Notes under the pieces: model-generated
Seen by the model: only the letters and a program-made list of their open reading frames with translations
The model's database searches: none
Told to the model about the DNA's origin: nothing
Made by a program: the position numbers and the translations under genes
Origin: JAGTVG01 sp964543195
Lineage (GTDB): Bacteria > Bacteroidota > Bacteroidia > Cytophagales > Cyclobacteriaceae
Direction of reading: 5' to 3'
DNA: 64,000 nt
NCBI GenBank assembly: GCA_964543195.1
Contig: CAZIXF010000018.1
Coordinates: 1 to 64,000, forward strand
In this document: positions 52,656-61,035 of the stretch, piece by piece
Position numbering within the stretch: the stretch's first letter is position 1
Layout: each line of letters opens with the position of its first letter

Positions 52656-53021
52656 TTACTCAAAATCAATTTCCCATTCAATTGAATATTTTGCCTTCTC
52701 TGTTTCCTGTTCGTTCTGAATCATATCTGTAATGTAGGGACCTCCCGGCTCATCCAGATAAACGGGTACCTTGCCAAGAAGATCATTGCGGCTGATATAA
52801 TCATAATCCCAAATTTCTATCTCGATTTCCTGCCCTGGTCTGAAACCTCCCACCTGGGTATTAATGACCGTCTGGCCCGGTCTTACAGAATGAAAGCGCC
52901 CCTGCTCCGGCCATACACGTTTATTATCCACCACAAGATATATTTCATCGGATCCAGATTCATCGGTAAGGAAGCAATAAAGATTTAATAACCGTAATAA
53001 AAGCTTTCTTTTCTGATCCAT
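52656..53021 (-). CDS. Small C2-like domain protein
   Basis: A 121-residue protein from ATG 53021; the frame extends upstream to 53138, but that reading overlaps the divergent DUF3078 gene. After a short helical start (DQKRKLLLRLLNLYCFLTDE) it carries a C2-type beta-sandwich pattern: SDEIYLVVDNKRVWPEQGRF, then GFRPGQEIEIEIWDYDYISR and NDLLGKVPVYL, the DxDxxxxDDxLG arrangement of calcium-dependent C2 loops. It may bind lipids or calcium in the cytoplasm. Role unknown. Confidence 0.7.
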   Translation of the reverse strand: MDQKRKLLLRLLNLYCFLTDESGSDEIYLVVDNKRVWPEQGRFHSVRPGQTVINTQVGGFRPGQEIEIEIWDYDYISRNDLLGKVPVYLDEPGGPYITDMIQNEQETEKAKYSIEWEIDFE

Positions 53022-53083
53022 TGAACTTTGGAACAAATCGCTAATTTTAGTGTTGAAATTAAGAATCTTTAAATTCATTTCAA

Positions 53084-53971
53084 ATGAAATATCGTATACT
53101 CTTGCTTTTCTTCTCCTGTGCCACCCTTTCATCAGCACAGGATACTGTGTCTACCGATACATCCCGGTACTGGAAAACCAATGGGTTGATCGGATTATCT
53201 TTTAACCAGGTAAGCCTTACCAACTGGGCGTCCGGTGGTGAAAACGCTTTAAGTGGTGTAGTTAATTTCAGGTATAATGCCGTCTATAAAAAAAACAGGA
53301 TAAGCTGGGAAAACTTTATTTATACAGCTTACGGTTTACAGAAACTGGGCCAGGATAAAGTTCAAAAAAATGAGGATAAGATCGAGTTCATTTCCAAGGC
53401 AGGAAGAAAAATTTCCGAAAAATGGCTTTATACCCTAAATCTGAATTTCAGAACACAATGGGATGAAGGATTCAAGGCCCGTGAGGATTCAGTTAAATTC
53501 TCTGATTTTTTCTCTCCCGCCTATATTACCCTGGCTTTGGGTTTTGACTATAAGCCTAATGATAACCTGGGAATCCTGCTCGCTCCCCTGACCGGTAAAT
53601 TTACGATCGTAACCGACGGGTTTCTTTCGTCAAGGGGAGTATTCGGAGTGGACCCTGGCAAAAACCTGCGTAGTGAGGTGGGGGGATTCATCAAGATCCT
53701 GTATGTAAAAGAAAATCTTCTTAAAAATGTAAATCTCTCTTCCAATCTCGATCTTTTTTCAAACTATCTTGAGAATCCGGAGAAGATCGATGTAAGCTGG
53801 GAGCTTATCGTGGACATGAAGATCAATGATTATCTCACAGCAGGTATCAATACCTATCTCATCTATGATTATGATGTGAAATTCACTGAAATAGAAAACG
53901 GAGTAGAGGTTCAGACCGATAAAGTGCAGTTTAAAGAAGCGTTGAGTATTGGCCTGTCTTACAGGTTTTAA
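53084..53971 (+). CDS. DUF3078 outer-membrane protein
   Basis: A 295-residue exported protein. Signal peptide (ILLLFFSCATLSSAQ) then the DUF3078 pattern: WKTNGLIGLSFNQVSLTNWA with SGGENALSGVV, and repeated strands such as GRKISEKWLYTLNLNFRTQW, ITLALGFDYKPNDNLGILLA and the closing FKEALSIGLSYRF ending in an aromatic residue. It is probably an outer-membrane beta barrel of a family restricted to Bacteroidota, with no assigned function. Copy 4 of the dispersed element begins 4 bases after the stop. Confidence 0.87.
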   Translation: MKYRILLLFFSCATLSSAQDTVSTDTSRYWKTNGLIGLSFNQVSLTNWASGGENALSGVVNFRYNAVYKKNRISWENFIYTAYGLQKLGQDKVQKNEDKIEFISKAGRKISEKWLYTLNLNFRTQWDEGFKAREDSVKFSDFFSPAYITLALGFDYKPNDNLGILLAPLTGKFTIVTDGFLSSRGVFGVDPGKNLRSEVGGFIKILYVKENLLKNVNLSSNLDLFSNYLENPEKIDVSWELIVDMKINDYLTAGINTYLIYDYDVKFTEIENGVEVQTDKVQFKEALSIGLSYRF

Positions 53972-53974
53972 CTT

Positions 53975-54208
53975 TTAACCCGAAAAATTCATTAATTTTT
54001 CGCCCGAAGGGCCGATTAAGCGCAATTTCTTGATAATCAAAGAATTATATAGGGTTTTGAAATTCTTATACTTAATCAAATAGCCCAGAAATAGGCTACT
54101 GAATTGCGCTTATCAGGGGTTAATCCCTTTTTGTAACTACCGGATAATAAATATTTTAAATAGTAAAAACGGTTTATTTTGAGAATGGTTTATGAATAAT
54201 CGGGTTAA
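53975..54208 (+). repeat. Dispersed ~235-bp element, copy 4 (complete)
   Basis: Complete copy with the same orientation, ends and hairpins as at 13978; the first-hairpin loop ends in T, ACCGGATA replaces ACCTGATA, and the right tip has GGG instead of GGGG. It lies between convergent genes. Its last bases contain the stop codon of the DUF2797 gene on the opposite strand (TTA at 54205-54207), and it starts 4 bases after the DUF3078 stop. Confidence 0.93.
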
Positions 54209-55005
54209 CTGATCAGGCTGATCGCATAACCGCTGTGACGGCGGAAATTCAATACCCTGTTATCGTCGAAAATCAGATATTGTCCACGGATCCCGGTGAG
54301 GGTGCCCGAGATGTCCGGTTGCTTGTCAAAATTAATGCTTTTAACCATTTCGGGATATTTCACGACAGGGTATTCAAAAGAATAAATTTCATTTTCATCG
54401 GGGAGAAGGAATTCCCTGAATTCCGGTCGTACCAGGCCACTTACTCTTTCTTTTTCTTCTGCCAGGTTTATGGTGTCGTTGGTATCGTGGGTCAGCATTT
54501 TCTGCCATGGGGTTTTATCACTGACGCTTGATTTAAGATCCGATTCCATTAGGCCGGCAAGGTACCGGTACGGGGTCAGGGCGAGTTTAATGGCCTTCCA
54601 TGCGCCCTGGTCAACCCATCGTATCGGGATCTGATCCATACGGGTAACCCCCACTTTCAGATCGCTGGTCAGGGCTAGATAAACATAATGAGGCTTGTTA
54701 TGATTCTCCTCTTCCCATTCGGGGTCTCTTCCTTCACCAAGGTGTGCCCGGCATAGTTCAGGCTTTAGAATGCATTCCGAATTCAGGGGTGATTTAATAA
54801 AACAAGGATAACAAAAACCCTGCCCATAGGCCTTTTTAATGGTCCTTCCGCACGCAACACAATGAATGGTACCACTGAACACCAGTTTTATTTCATGATT
54901 GATCAAATCGTTCATAAAAATTTCTTTATCACCTAAACTGAGATAATAATGGATCGGGTGTTCATATTCGATCCGCATTTTCGATAAATCCCCGTTATAC
55001 TCCAT
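54205..55005 (-). CDS. DUF2797 domain protein
   Basis: A 266-residue protein. Four cysteines in the first third (HCVACGRTIKKAYGQGFCYP, then CFIK and SECILKPELCRAHLGEG) look like a zinc ribbon; the central YVYLALTSDLKVGVTRMDQI and PIRWVDQGAWKAIKLA match DUF2797, whose fold resembles GIY-YIG nucleases. The C-terminus GTLTGIRGQYLIFDDNRVLN closes with FRRHSGYAISL, a natural family end, so the gene is complete even though its stop codon lies in the neighbouring repeat. ATG at 54978 is an alternative start. Function unknown, possibly nucleic-acid binding. Confidence 0.83.
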   Translation of the reverse strand: MEYNGDLSKMRIEYEHPIHYYLSLGDKEIFMNDLINHEIKLVFSGTIHCVACGRTIKKAYGQGFCYPCFIKSPLNSECILKPELCRAHLGEGRDPEWEEENHNKPHYVYLALTSDLKVGVTRMDQIPIRWVDQGAWKAIKLALTPYRYLAGLMESDLKSSVSDKTPWQKMLTHDTNDTINLAEEKERVSGLVRPEFREFLLPDENEIYSFEYPVVKYPEMVKSINFDKQPDISGTLTGIRGQYLIFDDNRVLNFRRHSGYAISLIS

Positions 55006-55207
55006 ATCGGTTTTGGTTTCCTTGTCTACTGCGATTTAAAATTACAACTTAAAGATCGCATGATGTGTTTTTATAATAACAGATGATACCCGGAATTAAT
55101 GATAATAAATCCATCATTAAAAATATCAATAATTATTAATAGAAAGGTAATCTCTGCTTAATGGTGTGTACATATCTGTTCTATAATCTTGTGAAAAGAG
55201 TTTAAAC

Positions 55208-55438
55208 ATGATAAAAATCTCTCCCACATTCCACGAGAACTTTATTTTTGTAAAACTGTCGGAACTACCGGAAACACAAGTCCAATTTCTTAAGCGCTTT
55301 ATTCCCGGGAGTCATAGGCAATGTGTTAAAATTAATAATGAATTATTGAAGGATTGCATTTCATATGAAGATTATGAACACTGCATACAGCTGATTGATA
55401 ACAAGCATTCCGACAGGTATTTCGATACCCAGATTTAG
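55208..55438 (+). CDS. Small hypothetical protein
   Basis: A 76-residue protein starting MIKISPTFHENFIFVKLSEL. It is mixed in character, with two cysteines, a basic middle (QFLKRFIPGSHRQCVKIN) and an acidic, aspartate-rich end (HCIQLIDNKHSDRYFDTQI); no signal peptide, membrane segment or known motif. It has no operon partner: ElbB follows after 128 bases. Codon use is ordinary for the window. Treat as a real but unassigned small gene. Confidence 0.55.
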   Translation: MIKISPTFHENFIFVKLSELPETQVQFLKRFIPGSHRQCVKINNELLKDCISYEDYEHCIQLIDNKHSDRYFDTQI

Positions 55439-55566
55439 AACGGTTTAGCATCCGGTTCAGATCGTTCCGATGCAGTGGCTTTTATCCGGGAAAAGGAGTT
55501 CTCATCCTTGGTTTTAACATGAATATACACCAAATTTACAGGTGATCACCAAAATTTTTTTTAGCT

Positions 55567-56247
55567 ATGAAAATTGGCGTATTATTATCCGGAAACGGTG
55601 TATTTGACGGCTCGGAGATACACGAGGCAGTTTTTACACTTCTTGCTATTGAAGAGAACAAAGCGGAAGCAATTTGCATGGCCCCCGATATTGAACAACA
55701 CCATGTGGTCAATCACCTGACCGGTGATGAGATGAATGAAAAACGGAATGTTCTTGTTGAATCGGCCCGTATTGCCAGGGGAGAAATTAAGGATCTGGCA
55801 GAGGTCAATGCGGACGACCTGGATGCCCTTATTCTCCCGGGCGGTTTTGGTGCAGCCAAAAACCTGACTAAATGGGCATTCAGCGGTCCTGATGGCGAAA
55901 TATTACCCGAAGTAAAGCGGATCATCACCGAGATGGTGATGAATAATAAACCGGTAGGCGGCTTATGCATGGGTCCGACCGTGGTGGCAAAAGCACTTGA
56001 GGGTACATCGGTCCAGGCTGAACTAACCGTCGGAACGGACGAGGATCCCTCCCCCTATGATATTAAAGCGATCAGTAAAGGAATGGAAAAAACGGGGGCT
56101 ACGGCCGTGATGAAAAAAATAAGCGAAATTCATGTGGATGAGAAAAACAAGATCGTTACCGCTCCCTGCTACATGATGGAGGCCACGATATCAGAGATCA
56201 GGATCAATGTAAAAATGGCGGTCGATAAGCTGATCTCCCTGATCTGA
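55567..56247 (+). CDS. elbB: Isoprenoid biosynthesis glyoxalase ElbB
   Basis: A 226-residue DJ-1/PfpI-like protein. Features: MKIGVLLSGNGVFDGSEIHE at the start, DDLDALILPGGFGAAKNLTK as the family core, and MNNKPVGGLCMGPTVVAKAL carrying the nucleophile-elbow cysteine. ElbB removes or scavenges reactive carbonyls and was named from isoprenoid work; glyoxalase activity is by family similarity. It lies downstream of a 10-bp palindrome (55541-55550) and upstream of a MITE-like unit. Confidence 0.9.
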   Translation: MKIGVLLSGNGVFDGSEIHEAVFTLLAIEENKAEAICMAPDIEQHHVVNHLTGDEMNEKRNVLVESARIARGEIKDLAEVNADDLDALILPGGFGAAKNLTKWAFSGPDGEILPEVKRIITEMVMNNKPVGGLCMGPTVVAKALEGTSVQAELTVGTDEDPSPYDIKAISKGMEKTGATAVMKKISEIHVDEKNKIVTAPCYMMEATISEIRINVKMAVDKLISLI

Positions 56248-56291
56248 ATGGTTGCTTGAACCCCGATAACCACAAGGTTATATTAATTAAA

Positions 56292-56453
56292 AAGGCTGTC
56301 TTCTAAAAGTTAAGTGATTTATAGAAGTTACGGGATAGGTCCACACATTCTTGGAATTAATTGAGTATTTCACCTTATTCTTATCAAGATATCAACGAAT
56401 TCAATTGACAAAATGGGATATGCTCCAACCAAAGGACTTTTGAAACAGCCCCT
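56292..56453. repeat. MITE-like unit with IS-type inverted ends
   Basis: The right end, read inward on the minus strand, is AGGGGCTGTTTCAAAAGTCC (56434-56453); the left end at 56292-56311 reads AAGGCTGTCTTCTAAAAGTT, an imperfect inverse. The 160-bp interior has no reading frame. Ends of the GGCTGTTTCAAAAG type are common on Bacteroidota insertion sequences and their non-autonomous derivatives. It lies 13 bases before the RluA-type gene. Confidence 0.5.
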
Positions 56454-56466
56454 ATATATATAATAA

Positions 56467-57150
56467 ATGGATTGGCCATTTGAAGTAATTTATGAAGATA
56501 ATCATCTGCTGGTTGTAAACAAACAGGCCGGTCTTATAGTGCAGGGTGACATAACGGGAGATGAGAGCCTGGAAAGCCTTGGCAAAAAATATATTAAAAA
56601 AAAATATAATAAGCCGGGTAATGTTTATCTCGGACTGGTACACCGGATCGACCGGCCTGTCAGCGGATTGGTGATTCTGGCCAGAACCTCGAAAGCCCTT
56701 TCCAGGATGAATTCCCTGTTCAGAGAAAATTTGGTTCAAAAGGTTTACTGGGCCATTACGGAAACACAACCACCTGCACTGGAAGGCAGGCTTGTCCATT
56801 GGCTCATAAAGGACAGAAGGAGCAATAAAGTAAAAGCCTACAGGAATCAGAAACCTGGGTCCGATAAAGCGATACTGGAATACAGGCTGCTCCGCCGGAT
56901 CGATAGATTCTACCTCCTGGAGATCCGGTTATTAACGGGAAAACCTCACCAGGTGCGGGTTCAGCTTTCATCGGTCAACTGCCCTATTGTCGGGGATATA
57001 AAATACGGTTATAATAATCCGCTGCCTGATAAATCGATTTGCCTGCATTCAAGAAAAACCGGTTTCACACATCCGGTAACGAAGAAAAAAATTATACTGA
57101 CAGCCGATTTACCGGATAACGATTACTGGAAAAAGTTTAAAAATATATGA
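56467..57150 (+). CDS. RluA-type pseudouridine synthase
   Basis: A 227-residue pseudouridine synthase of the RluA branch. The catalytic block is GLVHRIDRPVSGLVILARTS with Asp62 as nucleophile; YKLLRIRRIDRFYLLEIRL-like and GKPHQVRVQLSSVNCPIVGD (the second conserved loop) complete the core. It lacks an N-terminal S4 domain. It converts a uridine in 23S rRNA or tRNA to pseudouridine; which one (rluC, rluD or truC-like) is not decided. The start at 56467 lies 13 bases after the MITE-like unit. Confidence 0.88.
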   Translation: MDWPFEVIYEDNHLLVVNKQAGLIVQGDITGDESLESLGKKYIKKKYNKPGNVYLGLVHRIDRPVSGLVILARTSKALSRMNSLFRENLVQKVYWAITETQPPALEGRLVHWLIKDRRSNKVKAYRNQKPGSDKAILEYRLLRRIDRFYLLEIRLLTGKPHQVRVQLSSVNCPIVGDIKYGYNNPLPDKSICLHSRKTGFTHPVTKKKIILTADLPDNDYWKKFKNI

Positions 57151-57154
57151 AAAG

Positions 57155-57787
57155 ATGAGTAAAATGGCCCTTATCTTCATTGGACTGATCATTTATGTTT
57201 TGACAGGATGCACTCCCTCGAAAAAATTCGATTTTCAAGCGGCCTATAAATTCAAATACATAGAACATAGTCAAAAAGATCAACATGTTGGAATTCGCCC
57301 ATCCTCCTTCCTGGTCAGCTCCGAAGAAAAATCAATAGTCCCCGGTATTACACCCGCAGACCGGAGAGGAATAATAAATGAGCATATTCATGTTAACATG
57401 GCTGCAGGAAATTTACGTATCCGGTCTGCCGGAATGGCTGAAAGAAAGTTAGTCGATAATGAATACATTCCCATAGAGAAGTCGCGGGAGATCGAATCGG
57501 GGAGAGTCGATACCGAGGAGTTATTGGAAGTTAAACCGGGACAGACCGGTTTCCGGTCAGGAATGAATGAAAGCAGGGATATCGCTGATATTGAAAAGAT
57601 TCAGGAACGGAAAGCCTGGAAGGATTCGCCTCCTCAATTCAAAGGCTTTGTCTACACGGCTGTTGGATTCGGGGTAGTACTGGCCGGAATACTTATCGGA
57701 TCCCCCCAGTTTCTTTCCCTCTCACTGGTGATCCTGGGATTTGGTATTGTAGGTTTCGGATTTATGAAAATGCTCGGAGTATTCTGA
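57155..57787 (+). CDS. Hypothetical lipoprotein with C-terminal membrane helices
   Basis: A 210-residue protein with a lipoprotein signal MALIFIGLIIYVLTGC (lipidated Cys19). The middle (residues 25-160) is polar and low in motif content, with SRIREIESGRVDTEELLEV-like acidic runs. The last 45 residues contain two helices, KGFVYTAVGFGVVLAGILIG and SLVILGFGIVGFGFMKMLG. A lipid anchor plus terminal helices is an uncommon topology. I recognise no family. It follows the RluA-type gene by 4 bases, so the two share a transcript. Confidence 0.65.
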   Translation: MSKMALIFIGLIIYVLTGCTPSKKFDFQAAYKFKYIEHSQKDQHVGIRPSSFLVSSEEKSIVPGITPADRRGIINEHIHVNMAAGNLRIRSAGMAERKLVDNEYIPIEKSREIESGRVDTEELLEVKPGQTGFRSGMNESRDIADIEKIQERKAWKDSPPQFKGFVYTAVGFGVVLAGILIGSPQFLSLSLVILGFGIVGFGFMKMLGVF

Positions 57788-57923
57788 AAATTTCCGGGAG
57801 CTGCCCGGTTCGTAAGCCGGACTGAATACTATGTTCCCTGGCACCATTTGCAGGATATGATACTTCCCATTGCCAGCCCCGTTTAGGCAAATTTCCGGGA
57901 GTTGATCGTTATACTCCATCCGT

Positions 57924-58175
57924 TTATTCCTCCTCGAATATGGATTCGGCAAGCAGAATAACGGTGTTGTTCAACACTTCCACAACCCCTCCGTTGATCA
58001 GAATTTCTTCTTCTTCCTTTTTGTTCCGGTATTTTACCTTTCCTTTCTCCAGTGTAGAGATCAGGGCCGCATGGTTATTCAATACCTGGAAAGCACCTTT
58101 TGTGCCTGGAAAAGTGGCGGAGTCAACCTGTCCTTCATATACTTTCTGATCGGGTGTGTAAATCTCGAGTAACAT
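57924..58175 (-). CDS. atpC: F1F0 ATP synthase subunit epsilon
   Basis: An 83-residue epsilon subunit: MLLEIYTPDQKVYEGQVDSA at the start and FPGTKGAFQVLNNHAALIST with GGVVEVLNNTVILLAESIF at the end. It consists of the N-terminal beta sandwich only; the C-terminal two-helix arm that inhibits ATP hydrolysis in longer epsilon subunits (130-140 residues) is missing, as is usual in Bacteroidota. It lies 7 bases downstream of atpD on the minus strand, away from the rest of the ATP synthase genes. Confidence 0.93.
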   Translation of the reverse strand: MLLEIYTPDQKVYEGQVDSATFPGTKGAFQVLNNHAALISTLEKGKVKYRNKKEEEEILINGGVVEVLNNTVILLAESIFEEE

Positions 58176-58182
58176 AGGTCAA

Positions 58183-59688
58183 TTATTTTGCCTCTTCCAG
58201 AAGTCTTTCCCCTTTTTCAATGGCCGATTCAATGGTCCCCACCATGTTGAAAGCCGCTTCCGGAAGGTGATCCAGTTCACCATCGATGATCATATTAAAT
58301 CCTTTGATGGTATCTTTAATATCCACGAGTACACCTTCCGTTCCGGTAAACGCTTCGGCCACATGGAATGGCTGGGAAAGGAACCGCTGAACCCTCCGGG
58401 CCCGGTGAACCACTTCCTTGTCTTCGTCAGACAGTTCATCCATACCCAGAATGGCGATTATATCCTGTAATTCTTTGTATCGCTGAAGGATCTCTTTAAC
58501 GCGCTGGGCTGTATTATAATGTTCATCACCCAGTGTTTCGGCGTTCAGGATCCTTGAGGTTGAATCCAGAGGGTCCACAGCCGGATAGATCCCAAGCTCT
58601 GAGATCTTTCTTGACAATACCGTGGTGGCGTCAAGGTGGGTAAAGGTTGTTGCCGGAGCCGGGTCGGTAAGGTCGTCAGCCGGCACATACACAGCTTGTA
58701 CCGATGTGATCGATCCCCTTTTTGTGGAGGTAATCCTTTCCTGCATGGCACCCATTTCAGTGGCCAGTGTAGGCTGATAACCTACGGCCGACGGCATTCG
58801 CCCAAGCAGGGCAGATACTTCGGAACCAGCCTGTGTAAAACGGAATATATTATCGATGAAAAATAGTATATCTCTTCCCTTTCCGGTTCCGTCACCATCT
58901 CTGAAATGTTCAGCAACGGTGAGTCCTGATAAGGCAACCCGGGCCCGTGCACCGGGAGGTTCGTTCATCTGACCAAACACGAGGGTCGCCTGTGATTTTT
59001 TTAATTCTTTTTCATCCACCTTTGAAAGGTCCCATTCACCTTTCTCCATGCTCTTCCCGAATTCCTTTCCGTATTTGATCACTCCGGATTCGATCATTTC
59101 CCTCAGGAGGTCGTTTCCCTCACGGGTCCGCTCACCTACACCGGCGAATACAGACAGTCCGGAATAGGCTTTGGCAATGTTGTTGATCAGCTCCATGATG
59201 ATCACGGTTTTACCTACACCCGCACCTCCAAACAGCCCGATCTTTCCTCCTTTCGGATAGGGTTCAAGAAGATCGATCACTTTTATTCCCGTATACAACA
59301 CCTCACTTGAAGTGGATAACTCTTCAAATTTGGGAGCTGGCCGGTGTATCGGCAGCCTCGTCTTCACTTCCGGCTGTTCCATACCATCAATGGTTTTGCC
59401 AATTACATTGAACAAGCGTCCGCGAATATTTTCCCCTGTGGGCATGGTAATCGGACCTTCAAGATGAGTCACTTCCATTCCCCGTAACATTCCTTCGGTA
59501 GCGTCCATGGCTACCGTCCGTACGCGGTCCTCACCAAGATGTTGCTGACATTCAAGTATTACCTTTTCACCATTGGGCTTGGTTACTTCCAGGGCATCAT
59601 ATATATTAGGCAGGGTTGCTCCTTCCTGGTCAAAGCTTACATCCACTACAGGTCCGATAACCTGAGTTACTTTTCCGATATTTGGCAT
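58183..59688 (-). CDS. atpD: F1F0 ATP synthase subunit beta
   Basis: A 501-residue catalytic subunit starting MPNIGKVTQVIGPVVDVSFD at ATG 59688 (a longer reading to 59733 has an unlikely leader). The nucleotide site is GLFGGAGVGKTVIIMELINN (P-loop, about residue 155), with the DELSEEDKEVV-type region and ALSGLTVAEHFRDGDGTGKG and SALLGRMPSAVGYQPTLATE motifs present. It performs ATP synthesis in F1. The pair atpD-atpC stands alone here; atpA, atpG and the F0 genes are elsewhere, a known arrangement in this phylum. Confidence 0.97.
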   Translation of the reverse strand: MPNIGKVTQVIGPVVDVSFDQEGATLPNIYDALEVTKPNGEKVILECQQHLGEDRVRTVAMDATEGMLRGMEVTHLEGPITMPTGENIRGRLFNVIGKTIDGMEQPEVKTRLPIHRPAPKFEELSTSSEVLYTGIKVIDLLEPYPKGGKIGLFGGAGVGKTVIIMELINNIAKAYSGLSVFAGVGERTREGNDLLREMIESGVIKYGKEFGKSMEKGEWDLSKVDEKELKKSQATLVFGQMNEPPGARARVALSGLTVAEHFRDGDGTGKGRDILFFIDNIFRFTQAGSEVSALLGRMPSAVGYQPTLATEMGAMQERITSTKRGSITSVQAVYVPADDLTDPAPATTFTHLDATTVLSRKISELGIYPAVDPLDSTSRILNAETLGDEHYNTAQRVKEILQRYKELQDIIAILGMDELSDEDKEVVHRARRVQRFLSQPFHVAEAFTGTEGVLVDIKDTIKGFNMIIDGELDHLPEAAFNMVGTIESAIEKGERLLEEAK

Positions 59689-59775
59689 GTTTGATAGAAA
59701 TGTATTTAGATTGCGTAAAAAATTGTGGTTCAAAGCTACTTTGAAAAACGAATTTTCCCAAGCAGTTAAGTGATT

Positions 59776-60990
59776 TTATACCCTTAGTATTATCCTGAAA
59801 GTAGTGCCCACTCCGTGTTCGGATGATTTTACAAATATTTTGCCCTGGTGATAGTTTTCAATGATCCGTTTAACCAGCGTAAGTCCCAGTCCCCATCCCC
59901 TTGACTTGGTTGTATATCCCGGTTGAAACACCTGTTTTATCTTGGATTTGGGAATGCCTTTACCCGTATCCGTAATATCGATCATGACATTCCCATCTGA
60001 AGCTTTCTTTATACTGATGTCGATAATACCCTGGCCTTCCATGGCATCCACCGCATTCTTGCAGATATTTTCAATCACCCAGTCAAAGAGCGGTTTGTTG
60101 ATCTTCGCCCGGATATCCTGCGGAAGGGCCTGCACGCTAAACTTTACCTTGGTGGATATGCGGCCTTGCAGGTAGCTGACCGTATTTCTGATCGCCTGAT
60201 GGATATCTTCATAATTTAAAAGCGGTGCGGAACCTATGCTGGAAAACCTTGATGTGATCATTTCAAGCCGCGCAATGTCTTTTTCAAATTCCTGTAATAC
60301 GGTGGGGTCCTTGATCATTACTTCAGTCTTAAAATATTCCAGCCATGCCATCAACGAACTAATGGGCGTGCCCAGCTGATGAGCCGTTTCTTTGGCAAGA
60401 CCAACCCAGATCCTGTTCTGTTCGGCAGTTTTCGAATAATTAAAGGCCAGATAGGCCAGTACGCCGAAAATGGCGATCACCGTCAACTGTACATATGGAT
60501 AATAGCGTAACTGGTAAAGAAGGGCGGAATTTTTATAATACACATAATTATAATCATAGGTCACCCCATCTTCATTTTCAAACCTGATGAGGATCGGATC
60601 ATGTTCCTGTTTCATGATCTGGATTTCACTACGCAGAATCTCCTGTTTCTCTTTTTCGGGCAGGGAATTGCTGATATCCAGATTGCGGAATTGTATCGGC
60701 CTGCCTGCTCCATCGGTCCAGATCACCGGGATAGAATTATTCGGAACAATGATCTCCTGAAAAATGAAACCCAGGTTCTGACTGTTCTTCTGATTGGCCG
60801 TGTATTCCAGCGTTTTGGCATATAGTTCTATCAGGCGTTTTTCTCTTTCCTTCAACTGGGTAACCAGTACATTGGTATAATATATGGAAGCAAGCCCGAT
60901 AATAAATGCCGTAACCAGAATAAACCATTTATACCGGGATTTATTACTGTAGAGGTCAAATTGGTTGACGTTAATAAATGGATTAACCAT
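59776..60990 (-). CDS. Sensor histidine kinase
   Basis: A 404-residue membrane kinase. Two helices (about 22-44 and 165-185) enclose a periplasmic loop of about 120 residues. The phosphoacceptor box is AKETAHQLGTPISSLMAWLE, the HQLGTP variant common in Bacteroidota. The ATPase domain has N box ENICKNAVDAMEG, G1 DTGKGIPKSKIKQVFQPG and G2 RGWGLGLTLVKRIIENY. No HAMP domain and no response regulator lie nearby. It follows the ABC-2 permease gene by 45 bases, so it may sense the same stress; atpD starts 87 bases further downstream. Confidence 0.9.
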   Translation of the reverse strand: MVNPFINVNQFDLYSNKSRYKWFILVTAFIIGLASIYYTNVLVTQLKEREKRLIELYAKTLEYTANQKNSQNLGFIFQEIIVPNNSIPVIWTDGAGRPIQFRNLDISNSLPEKEKQEILRSEIQIMKQEHDPILIRFENEDGVTYDYNYVYYKNSALLYQLRYYPYVQLTVIAIFGVLAYLAFNYSKTAEQNRIWVGLAKETAHQLGTPISSLMAWLEYFKTEVMIKDPTVLQEFEKDIARLEMITSRFSSIGSAPLLNYEDIHQAIRNTVSYLQGRISTKVKFSVQALPQDIRAKINKPLFDWVIENICKNAVDAMEGQGIIDISIKKASDGNVMIDITDTGKGIPKSKIKQVFQPGYTTKSRGWGLGLTLVKRIIENYHQGKIFVKSSEHGVGTTFRIILRV

Positions 60991-61035
60991 TTTTTAATTC
61001 CTGTCTTTAATTATATTGAACGAAAATCCAGGTGA

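Noticed and set aside
55541..55550. Perfect palindrome GGTGATCACC before elbB.
   Set aside because: Ten bases of self-complementarity occur by chance in a window this size, and no second site supports an operator.
57788..57901. Direct repeat of AAATTTCCGGGAG at 57788-57800 and 57889-57901, with CCGGG-AGCTG-CCCGG at the first.
   Set aside because: Only 13 bases and no other copies; the hairpin lacks a T-run, so neither an attachment site nor a terminator can be claimed.
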